Shown here: in pieces, positions 34,988-41,493 of the stretch
Position numbering within the stretch: position 1 is the stretch's first letter
How the letters are laid out: every line of letters begins with the position of its first letter
Origin: Candidatus Cloacimonadaceae bacterium
Lineage (GTDB): Bacteria; Cloacimonadota; Cloacimonadia; Cloacimonadales; Cloacimonadaceae
Length of the DNA: 41,493 bases
Direction of reading: 5' to 3'
Assembly: GCA_030693415.1 (NCBI GenBank)
Contig: JAUYAR010000112.1
Span: 1-41,493, forward strand
Notes under the pieces: generated by a model
Told to the model about the DNA's origin: nothing
The model's database searches: none
Seen by the model: only the letters and a program-made list of their open reading frames with translations
Translations under genes and position numbers: made by a program

Positions 34988-36550
34988 ATGGCAGCTATCC
35001 AAAGCAAACAAATCCTCAGCGGCTATCTGATCAAGATCGCCATCGTCGTGATGCTCCTCGTGGTAGGCTCATACCTCTATCTACGCATCGACATCAGCAA
35101 AGGCAAGGCATATTCGATCGGTTCCCACAGTCGGGAAACGGTCTCGTCCCTCAAAGACAACATGGTCGTCAAGATTTATGCCTCAAAAGAACTACCCGGC
35201 GGGTTCGGAAACCTGAACCGGTATCTGAAGGACATCCTTGCCGATTACAAACGCGCCGGTGGTGGCAAGTTTCAATATGAATACGTCAAAACCGTTAGTC
35301 AGGATGAGCTTCGCGAAGAAGCGATGAAGAACCGCGTCCAACCGATCGCCTATCAGATGTATGAAAACGACCAGATCGTCACCAAGGAAGTGATCTTTGG
35401 CGTCGTCTTTGAATTGATGGGAAAGTTTGAGGTCTTGCAACTGTTTCCAGGAATGGAAGCCAAGCTCGAATACGAGATCACCAAACGCATCCAGCACCTG
35501 GACGGAAACCTGCTTCCGGAGATAATCGTGGCGCAGGATTCACTCTACAAATACTATCCCACGCGCATCTTCGGTAGTGAACTGAACGCAAACTATCTCA
35601 CCCGCGTCACCGAGCTCGATTCCATTCCTTCGAACAAGGAAGTGATGCTCTTCACCGGAACCACCGAATCGCTCTCGCAAACACGGCTTTACAACCTTGA
35701 TCAATTTCTCATGCGCGGCGGAAAACTCGTCATGCTTCAGGATCGGGTGGATAGCAATGAGCGCGCTGCCTTCACCTTTGATTCCAACCTCTTTTCGCTC
35801 TTGGAACACTATGGCATCCTCATCCATCCCAATCTGGTGCTGGATCGCGTTTGCGACGAACGCCGGGGGCGCGGCATGGGTCAGTCTATTCCATATCCCA
35901 TCTATCCGGTGGTGCGTGGAGGTGATAAATCCAAAATTACCAAGAACATGGACAACATCGTCCTCTATCTGGCATCGGAGATAGCGTTGCTCGATAGCGT
36001 CAACCTCAAGATGGAAAAGATATTGCAGACCTCAGCCAATTCAGGCACTATGCTGGGACCGGTGTTTGAAGTGGAGAGTATCATATTCGCACCCCAAGGA
36101 GCAGCTTTTCTGAACCAGCCTCCCAAAACCGTAGGCGCCCATTTCAAAGGCAAGCTGACCAGCTATTTTTCCAAGAACCCGGAGCTGTGGGCAAAAGACC
36201 ACATCAATGCAACGGATAAAGCGGAAATCATCATCTTCAGCGACCGCGAACTCTTTATGGATCCCGACAAAGCTGAATACATGGACCGCAGCTTCATCGT
36301 TCTAAACGCGATTGATCACTTTCTGAACCGCGATTCCATGATCAAGATCCGCTCCCGCAATTTGCAGACCAGCATCCTCAGCATCCCCTTGTATATGAGT
36401 CAACTCAAAGATCTGCCTGCCGAACCGGCTGCTGCGGAACAGAGCATCAAGCTCGCATTCAGACTGATCGGCATCATCCTTCCCTCGCTGATGCTCATCG
36501 TTCTGGGCTTGGTCGTGTTTCTGATTCACCGAGCAAGGGATTTACGATGA
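34988..36550 (+). CDS. GldG-like ABC auxiliary protein (DUF7088/Gldg_ABC_2-type)
   Basis: 520 aa. An N-terminal membrane helix (about residues 13-30, IKIAIVVMLLVVGSYLYLRI) is followed by a large extracytoplasmic part and a C-terminal helix (about 493-513, LIGIILPSLMLIVLGLVVFL). The opening ISKGKAYSIGSHSRETVSSLKDNMVVKIY is characteristic of the Gldg/ABC-type auxiliary family. A central GATase1-like fold contains MLFTGTTESLSQ and LDQFLMRGGKLVMLQD. It is probably a membrane-spanning accessory subunit reaching the periplasm. RBS GGAG; it overlaps the DUF4340 gene by ATGA. Confidence 0.85.
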   Translation: MAAIQSKQILSGYLIKIAIVVMLLVVGSYLYLRIDISKGKAYSIGSHSRETVSSLKDNMVVKIYASKELPGGFGNLNRYLKDILADYKRAGGGKFQYEYVKTVSQDELREEAMKNRVQPIAYQMYENDQIVTKEVIFGVVFELMGKFEVLQLFPGMEAKLEYEITKRIQHLDGNLLPEIIVAQDSLYKYYPTRIFGSELNANYLTRVTELDSIPSNKEVMLFTGTTESLSQTRLYNLDQFLMRGGKLVMLQDRVDSNERAAFTFDSNLFSLLEHYGILIHPNLVLDRVCDERRGRGMGQSIPYPIYPVVRGGDKSKITKNMDNIVLYLASEIALLDSVNLKMEKILQTSANSGTMLGPVFEVESIIFAPQGAAFLNQPPKTVGAHFKGKLTSYFSKNPELWAKDHINATDKAEIIIFSDRELFMDPDKAEYMDRSFIVLNAIDHFLNRDSMIKIRSRNLQTSILSIPLYMSQLKDLPAEPAAAEQSIKLAFRLIGIILPSLMLIVLGLVVFLIHRARDLR

Positions 36551-37485
36551 AAAAGCGCAATCTTCTCCTGCTCATCGTGCTCGCAGTATTGATCGGCGCC
36601 TTTTTTCTGCTGCGTCGGCAAAGCCCCACCGAAAGAAACTATCGTATCTTCGATGCCGATTCACTCAAGATCGCTTCCATCGAGATCAGGGATTCCGAGG
36701 ATGCCATCACGATGAAACTCATTGACGGAAAGTGGAGAATCACCGATCCCATCAAGTGGGACGTGAATACTGACCCTCTCAATAACTTTTGGAACACCGT
36801 GTTGAACGCCACCTATTCCCGCACCGAGATGAGCGAGGATCCAGATGCTGTTTCCAGATACAAACTCGAAGCAGATAACGCGCTGCAGGTAAAGGTACTA
36901 GACACACGAGGCAAGCTCGTCGCTCATGTATATTTCGGCAATATCGGCAATCCCTACGATTATTTCCGTTTCCAGGGCAGCGGCAAGATCTATCAGGTGC
37001 GCCAAAACATCAGCCTGATGTTCAATGCCCAGCTCAAAACCTGGCGCTCGCCATCGCTGCTCAGCATCGCTTTTGACAAACTGGACAAGATCGAGATCAA
37101 GCATCCGAAAAACAGCTATGTGCTCACCAGGAAAGGCGAAGACTGGCACTTTAAAGACAAGCTTGAGGAGTTTAAAATCCCGGCATACAATGCCGCCATG
37201 GGCAAGATACTGAACGTCCTGGAACGCCTTGACGCCTATACATACCATGACAAGGATACCGATCGCTTCAAAGCTCTGCTGGAAAATCCCGAAGGCGACG
37301 TGACGCTAACCCTCACGGACAAAAGCACCCGCCGCCTCACCTTCATCAAATCCGGCGAGGAATATCTGATGATGCTGGACGGTGATGAAAGCATCTATTA
37401 TGTGATGTCCTTCGACACCATCCATCGCTTTATCCGCAATGCCGCGATATTTCGCATTCTCGAATGGGGACAGGAACTTCAGTGA
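36547..37485 (+). CDS. DUF4340 protein of the Gld-like ABC cluster
   Basis: 312 aa. One N-terminal membrane helix (residues 5-20, LLLLIVLAVLIGAFFL) and then a repeat-rich beta domain. It shows the DUF4340 pattern of two or three related blocks (IASIEIRDSEDAITMKLIDGKW, DKIEIKHPKNSYVLTRKGEDWHF). DUF4340 genes commonly accompany GldG-like genes, supporting the assignment. It is likely anchored in the inner membrane facing the periplasm. Function of the domain is unknown. It ends just before a GNAT gene, with at most a few nt between. Confidence 0.85.
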   Translation: MKKRNLLLLIVLAVLIGAFFLLRRQSPTERNYRIFDADSLKIASIEIRDSEDAITMKLIDGKWRITDPIKWDVNTDPLNNFWNTVLNATYSRTEMSEDPDAVSRYKLEADNALQVKVLDTRGKLVAHVYFGNIGNPYDYFRFQGSGKIYQVRQNISLMFNAQLKTWRSPSLLSIAFDKLDKIEIKHPKNSYVLTRKGEDWHFKDKLEEFKIPAYNAAMGKILNVLERLDAYTYHDKDTDRFKALLENPEGDVTLTLTDKSTRRLTFIKSGEEYLMMLDGDESIYYVMSFDTIHRFIRNAAIFRILEWGQELQ

Positions 37486-37486
37486 C

Positions 37487-37912
37487 GTGGAAGCCAAGGT
37501 TATTCGCTGTCAAAAGCTTACGCAGGCAGTATTTGAACGGATAACCCATATTTGGCATGAAACCGGGATCGGCAATCCCGACCGCGCGGATAGCTTTGCT
37601 GCAATCCAGGACAATCTCGACCACGGCGGCTTGCTGTTGCTTGCTGAAATAGGCGATGACGTCATCGGAACAATCTGGCTGAGCCACGATTTTCGCAGGC
37701 TCTATATCCATCACATGGCGGTTTTGCCCGCTCTCCAGAACAGGGGAGTAGGCAAATCGCTACTGCAGGAGGCGCTTGCCATCGCCAAAGATCTTGGCTA
37801 TCAGGCAAAACTCGAAGTCCACAAGGACAATGCCGCCGCCCGGCATCTCTATCAAAACCTCGGTTTTGAAGATCTGGAGGGATATATCACGATGATCATC
37901 CGCCGGGTTTAG
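37487..37912 (+). CDS. GNAT-family N-acetyltransferase
   Basis: 141 aa from the GTG at 37487, 1 nt after the preceding stop; an ATG at 37439 inside the previous gene is an alternative. The GNAT signature is seen in IHHMAVLPALQNRGVGKSLLQEALA, whose Q-x-R-G-V-G-K loop binds acetyl-CoA. The C-terminal DNAAARHLYQNLGFEDLEGY motif is also typical. The acceptor substrate cannot be predicted. Last gene of the adaptor-ABC cluster. Confidence 0.85.
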   Translation: MEAKVIRCQKLTQAVFERITHIWHETGIGNPDRADSFAAIQDNLDHGGLLLLAEIGDDVIGTIWLSHDFRRLYIHHMAVLPALQNRGVGKSLLQEALAIAKDLGYQAKLEVHKDNAAARHLYQNLGFEDLEGYITMIIRRV

Positions 37913-38049
37913 GGATCAAGCTCAATATAAACAGACGCTTATCAGTCTCCAAAATCGAGACTGCTCGAAATCTCCCACGACACTTTCCTGCATTTGTAGG
38001 TTTCATCAAGAAATAGTGGTCTTTACTATTACCGGTTGTTGTTTTCGCT

Positions 38050-38076
38050 GTAGCGCAGGATGCCGATCCTGCGAAG
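38050..38076 (+). repeat. REP-like hairpin repeat, copy 3
   Basis: Same 27-nt unit as at 6059-6085 (GTAGCGCAG and CTGCGAAG ends). The stem CGCAGGAT pairs with ATCCTGCG around GCCG. Relative to copy 1, one C-G pair is changed to G-C, and nothing else differs. Confidence 0.75.
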
Positions 38077-38478
38077 GGGAAAATCTATCAAACATTACAA
38101 CGCTTTCAGTTTTTGCTTTTGCATTCTGCTATGGCTTTTCGCCTGCCGTTTTGCGCTTTCGTTTTCAGTTTTGACTTTAATATAAGCCCTACGTAAGATA
38201 TATCGCTACCCGCTGATGATAAAGGGCTTATATTGGGTTAAAACCAGAATTACGGATATGGAAGATGCTGAGATGCCAGCTCCAAGCCCTTCATTTTCAA
38301 GCTGCCGCGCACGAACCGACGGGGACGTCGGTAATTCCATATTAACGCCTCAATTTAGCTGAAACTTCGCTTATTTAGCAAGCAAACTGATCAGGTTTAA
38401 TGAAGGAATAGTTGAACCGTCTCCATCATCAATATCCAGCGCAGGTTATAGCGTTGAACTCCCCCGCCGATAATTTTC

Positions 38479-38506
38479 TTGACATTTATAGCGGACATTG
38501 TAATCT
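38479..38506 (+). promoter_or_regulatory. Probable promoter of the large lipoprotein gene
   Basis: A consensus -35 TTGACA (38479-38484), 16-nt spacer, and TAATCT (38501-38506) with a TG just before it. AAAGGAG follows about 35 nt downstream in front of the ATG at 38547. Confidence 0.4.
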
Positions 38507-38546
38507 GCACGCTTATGATGCAATAAAGTAAGTAAAGGAGTTCATT

Positions 38547-40760
38547 ATGAAGAAGTTGGCATACTTTGCCGTGCTGTTTATCGTAGCAGCCTTTCTCTTT
38601 ACGTCCTGCGAAAAAACCACAAAACCGGAGGACACACCCAACGTCGTAAAAGAAACCACCATCATTCTCAGCGATGCCGTTTCCGGGCAATGTCAAGATG
38701 GGGGATGGGGGGTCATCATCCTGCCATCCGTTCCTGTGACCCAAGCCCTGATCATAGGAAACATCATTGTCAGCAAACCCACAACTCAATTTCCGAATGG
38801 ATTTCTACGCCGCGTCACTCAAGTGAACGTGAACCAGCAGAATGTTTCCGTCACCACTGTTTCGGCAGCACTCACCCAAGCGCTGCAATCCGGATACGTC
38901 GGATTCAACCATGTCTTGAATCCTTCGAAACTAAAATCCACCCAAGCCGCCATCCCGGGTGTAAAACTGACGGAGGGCGCTCGCGGCAATTTCCAGTTTG
39001 AGATCGACACTGTTCTTTATGACGCTGATGGAAACGCGGGCACAACCAACGACCAGGTGGTCTTTTCCGGAACCGCCGATCTGGATATCACCCTCAAAGG
39101 ATATATTCAGATCCAAAACAACCAGCTCAAGCAGATGCGGTTCACGGCAGATCAGACCTTCCAGGTCAACGCCGCGGTCTCAAACAGCGTCAGTTTCTTC
39201 AACGTCAATCAGGAAGTCACTATCTTTTCACAGTCATTTCAACCCTTCATCGTCTTTTTTGGCGTTTTCCCGGTGGTGCTCACTCCCGTGCTGGATGTGA
39301 AGATCAACCTTGCCGGAAATGCCACTGCGACCCTCAATATCGGCTATCAATACACAAACTCTTGCTCCGCCGGAATGCTCTATAAAAACCAGCAATGGAC
39401 TCCGGTGCAAGCCATTACGGAAAGCGCCACCTCAAACATCACCGATCCGCTTGCCTTCAACGTGAGCTACAAAGCCTCGCTCAAACCGGAGATGTCTGTC
39501 ATGTTATATGGCATCGTCGGTCCTTCCATCAGCGTAGGCGCCTTTGGTGAAATGATCGTCAACCCCGCGGTGCAAAACTGGTGGCAGCTATGGGCAGGAT
39601 TCTTTGGCCAAGCCGGTATCAACATCACGGTAATCGACAATCTGTTCACCCGCCTGGGTCCATGGGAGTTATTTAATACCCGCTTCCTCGTCAAACAAGC
39701 CGCTAATCCGATTCAGGGCTACCTCGTGGGACAGGTCAAGGACGCCATTCTCAACCAGGGGCTGGAGGGAGTCTCCGTCAAAGTCTATCTGAATAACACG
39801 CTCAAAGCAAATGGTACGACCAATTCCTCCGGCGAGTTTTCCATCCTCGTAAATTCAGGATCGGACTATCGCGTCCTCTTTGAAAAGACCGGATATCACT
39901 CCGTGAACTATTACAACGTCACCATTCAGGGCAGCCAAAACACCGTCCTGCAGACGATTATGCAGATCGATGCAAGCTATACCGGCACCGGTGTCGTGAA
40001 CGGATATGTCTATAACGCCCTCAACGGAAACATCGTTCCTGCCGTCACTCTGAAGTTCAGAGCCGGTATGAACACCCAGAGCGGATCCGTGATCCAAACC
40101 ACCGAGACGGGATCAGACGGTGCATATACCATCAGTACTCTCACTACCGGTCACTATACCGTTGAAGCTAACAAGGCGGAGTTTGTGACTACCTTTTTCA
40201 GCATCTACTGCATTGGTGGACAGACACTGAACGGGCAGAACGGAGTCATCACTCCGATCCTCGATGCTTCAGAGATCCGGGTTGTCCTCACCTGGGGCAG
40301 CTCTCCCTCTGATCTGGATTCCCATCTCACCGGTCCCAACCCCGCTGGCGGACGGTTCCACGTCTATTATGGAGATGATGACTTCTATTACGGAGACATT
40401 GTCTATGCAAGCCTCGATTATGACGATACCAGCTCCTTCGGACCGGAAACCATCACCATCTATAACCAGACCGGCGGACTCTACCGCTATAGCGTGCATG
40501 ACTACTCAAACCGCTATAGCACCACGAGTTATGCATTAAGCAACAGCAACGCCACAGTACGCGTCTATTTTGGCAGCAACCTGGTGCAGACCTTCTATGT
40601 GCCCTCAAACACCATCGGCACGCTCTGGACTGTCTTTGAACTCTATGATAACCAGATCATACCCAAAAACATGATGACTAACGAGAGCAGCCCCAGCGGC
40701 GTCACAAAAGGCATGGTCACCGATGGAGATTTGCTTCTGAATCTTCCGCAAAAGGACTGA
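38547..40760 (+). CDS. Large lipoprotein with carboxypeptidase-regulatory-like repeats and a DUF2135/YfaP-like tail
   Basis: 737 aa. The signal peptide (FAVLFIVAAFLFTSC) ends in a lipobox at Cys21. Residues about 25-390 are beta-rich with no recognised family. Then come two CarboxypepD_reg/Cna_B-like repeats (about 392-470, QGYLVGQVKDAILNQGLEGVSVKVY; about 480-570, VVNGYVYNALNGNIVPAVTL). The C-terminal 150 residues carry VVLTWGSSPSDLDSHLTGP and a FHVYYGDDDFYYGD segment, the TWG-P-DLD-H pattern of DUF2135/YfaP proteins. It is expected on the periplasmic or outer face of the envelope. It is monocistronic with its own terminator. Function unknown. Confidence 0.85.
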   Translation: MKKLAYFAVLFIVAAFLFTSCEKTTKPEDTPNVVKETTIILSDAVSGQCQDGGWGVIILPSVPVTQALIIGNIIVSKPTTQFPNGFLRRVTQVNVNQQNVSVTTVSAALTQALQSGYVGFNHVLNPSKLKSTQAAIPGVKLTEGARGNFQFEIDTVLYDADGNAGTTNDQVVFSGTADLDITLKGYIQIQNNQLKQMRFTADQTFQVNAAVSNSVSFFNVNQEVTIFSQSFQPFIVFFGVFPVVLTPVLDVKINLAGNATATLNIGYQYTNSCSAGMLYKNQQWTPVQAITESATSNITDPLAFNVSYKASLKPEMSVMLYGIVGPSISVGAFGEMIVNPAVQNWWQLWAGFFGQAGINITVIDNLFTRLGPWELFNTRFLVKQAANPIQGYLVGQVKDAILNQGLEGVSVKVYLNNTLKANGTTNSSGEFSILVNSGSDYRVLFEKTGYHSVNYYNVTIQGSQNTVLQTIMQIDASYTGTGVVNGYVYNALNGNIVPAVTLKFRAGMNTQSGSVIQTTETGSDGAYTISTLTTGHYTVEANKAEFVTTFFSIYCIGGQTLNGQNGVITPILDASEIRVVLTWGSSPSDLDSHLTGPNPAGGRFHVYYGDDDFYYGDIVYASLDYDDTSSFGPETITIYNQTGGLYRYSVHDYSNRYSTTSYALSNSNATVRVYFGSNLVQTFYVPSNTIGTLWTVFELYDNQIIPKNMMTNESSPSGVTKGMVTDGDLLLNLPQKD

Positions 40761-40792
40761 TACTCCACTAATGTGGATATTACGATAACCCA

Positions 40793-40828
40793 CAAAGCCT
40801 TCCGGATCCGGAAGGCTTTGTTTTTTTT
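40793..40828 (+). terminator. Rho-independent terminator of the large lipoprotein gene
   Basis: A perfect 14-bp self-complementary stem centred on GGATCC (CAAAGCCTTCCGGA and its complement, 40793-40820), followed by eight T residues. The stem has no unpaired loop in the sequence, so the tip must open. Confidence 0.92.
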
Positions 40829-40968
40829 ATAGACTTGAGACAGTGTCCGGAGACTGTTGAAGAAATCCGAACTAAGCGCAAATCAGTTACTGTCATGCCC
40901 TCGGAGGAGGGCATCCACCATATATAGTTCTTCCTATATACTCGCAGAGACTGTTGAATAATGGGTAG

Positions 40969-41009
40969 CACTGGCTTCAGCCGGTCGTCTTGCCGGATTC
41001 ATCCGGCAA
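40969..41009 (+). repeat. REP-like element with a second hairpin
   Basis: CACTGGCTTCAGCCGGTC (40969-40986) resembles the reverse complement of 41072-41089. It is followed by a perfect hairpin TTGCCGGAT-tc-ATCCGGCAA (40990-41009). Confidence 0.6.
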
Positions 41010-41071
41010 TTATCTTGGCTGCGGGGCTTTGTGAATATGTTCAATGTCAATGAGCCAAAGCGTATACTTCG

Positions 41072-41089
41072 CACCGGCTAAAACCAGTG
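41072..41089 (-). repeat. Inverted, diverged copy of the REP-like unit
   Basis: CACCGGCTAAAACCAGTG reads CACTGGTTTTAGCCGGTG on the minus strand. It matches the copy at 40969-40986 at the outer parts and differs in the central bases. Confidence 0.5.
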
Positions 41090-41308
41090 ATACGGCTATG
41101 TGCAACGGTCTTTTGCAGTTCTTGCAGATAGAGCAACATCACGGCATTATCCCAACCCAAGTTTCGCACGAAATTGGTCAAATTTGCAATTTTGTGCTCG
41201 TAAGTCATTGATAAATAGACAGCGCGCTTCCCAAAAACAGCAAAAAATAACCAAAACGGCAACCATAATAAATCTTGACATATATTTGGCTCTCAATAAC
41301 CTGACGTC

Positions 41309-41493
41309 ATGTTTTTAAGAAAGAAAGTTTCAACGAACCCAAGTAACGGTAAGGTATATACTTACTACCAGTTAGTCGAGTCTAGAAAGATCGAGAAAGG
41401 ATCGCGCAGTTTTGTCATATTGTATTTAGGCTCTCTGGATATCAGCAGAGATGAGCAGAAGATTATCAGTTCGTTATTGAATCATCGCATTGC
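41309..41493 (+). mobile_element. IS1634-family transposase gene, 5' part only
   Basis: A frame opens at the ATG at 41309 and runs off the window after 61 codons. The peptide begins MFLRKKVSTNPSNGKVYTYY and continues QLVESRKIEKGSRSFVILYLG. This matches the usual N terminus of IS1634 (IS4-superfamily DDE) transposases, which open with MFLR/K...YTYYRLVES...R..ILYLG. The catalytic core lies beyond the window, so it is unknown whether the element is intact. The left terminal inverted repeat should lie between about 41180 and 41300; I cannot identify it without the right end. Confidence 0.8.

Larger units (their letters stand above)
37913..38546. other. Long intergenic region with several inverted repeats
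   Basis: 634 nt without a supportable gene. It contains a REP-like hairpin (38050-38076), a T-rich stretch with repeated GCTTT motifs (about 38100-38180), a perfect 12-bp inverted repeat (AATATAAGCCCT at 38179-38190 and AGGGCTTATATT at 38223-38234), a 6-bp hairpin ACCGAC-ggggac-GTCGGT (38315-38332), and the promoter at 38479-38506. Confidence 0.7.
40829..41308. other. Repeat-rich region upstream of an IS
   Basis: About 480 nt with no gene that I can support. It contains a 12-nt direct repeat GAGACTGTTGAA (40850-40861 and 40947-40958), the hairpin ATGCCCTC-ggag-GAGGGCAT (40895-40914), the hairpin TATATAG-ttcttc-CTATATA (40921-40940) and an inverted REP-like pair (40969-40986 versus 41072-41089). 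A consensus TTGACA lies near 41275, upstream of the transposase. Confidence 0.65.

Noticed and set aside
41047-41262. 71-aa minus-strand ORF near the IS element
   Set aside because: It runs through the inverted repeat at 41072-41089, and no RBS precedes either possible ATG. The inner peptide looks protein-like but cannot be supported.
1-41493. CRISPR array, tRNA or rRNA genes
   Set aside because: No regularly spaced direct repeats, no cloverleaf with a T-loop, and no rRNA-like conserved segments were found in the intergenic regions.

Overview
The window looks like chromosomal DNA of an anaerobic Gram-negative bacterium of the FCB group. The best guess is a Candidatus Cloacimonadota (Cloacimonas/WWE1-like) organism. 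This is inferred from three things: lipoproteins and a surface protein with an NPFNP-type C-terminal sorting/FlgD-like domain, a methylmalonyl-CoA/pyruvate carboxyl-transfer locus as expected for propionate metabolism, and a GldA/F/G-like ABC system. No rRNA or tRNA gene is visible, so the assignment is not proven.

Layout. 1-140 is the 3' end of a group II intron (domains V and VI), lying antisense to the first codons of a minus-strand ORF. Next come a LexA/S24-type repressor (272-1003), rmuC, and a glycolytic pair (class II aldolase and GAPDH). A complete BglII/BstYI-type restriction-modification cassette is embedded between the two glycolytic genes (3532-5018). After a repeat-bearing spacer, a long plus-strand operon runs dapA - PreP-like M16C protease - rsgA - nadK - recN - membrane protein - nfeD (6302-15131) and ends at a terminator. 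A 74-nt near-perfect palindrome then separates it from a convergent THUMP-type RNA methyltransferase (15520-16668).

16840-18692 is a second restriction-modification locus. It has a D12-class adenine methyltransferase followed by an EcoRI-family endonuclease gene carrying a single in-frame amber codon. 18961-25289 holds envelope genes: two lipoproteins, an M16 peptidase, and a frameshifted DUF2341/sorting-domain protein. 25461-29209 encodes an acyl-CoA carboxyltransferase, a 61-aa OadG-tail-like protein and a biotin-carrying pyruvate carboxylase B-type subunit, probably a soluble methylmalonyl-CoA:pyruvate transcarboxylase. pyrR, pyrF and a polysaccharide flippase follow without a clear break. 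32010-37485 encodes a membrane-fusion adaptor and a GldA/GldF/GldG/DUF4340 ABC system, followed by a GNAT acetyltransferase. 38547-40760 is a large lipoprotein with two Ig-like/carboxypeptidase-regulatory repeats and a DUF2135-like tail. The window ends in repeat-rich DNA and the start of an IS1634-type transposase.

The most interesting items are the amber-interrupted EcoRI homologue with intact catalytic and recognition motifs, the R-M cassette placed within a few bases of fba and gap, a dispersed hairpin repeat whose copies differ by a compensatory base-pair change, the compact transcarboxylase locus, and the adaptor-Gld type transporter cluster. I found no CRISPR array and no clearly novel defence system.
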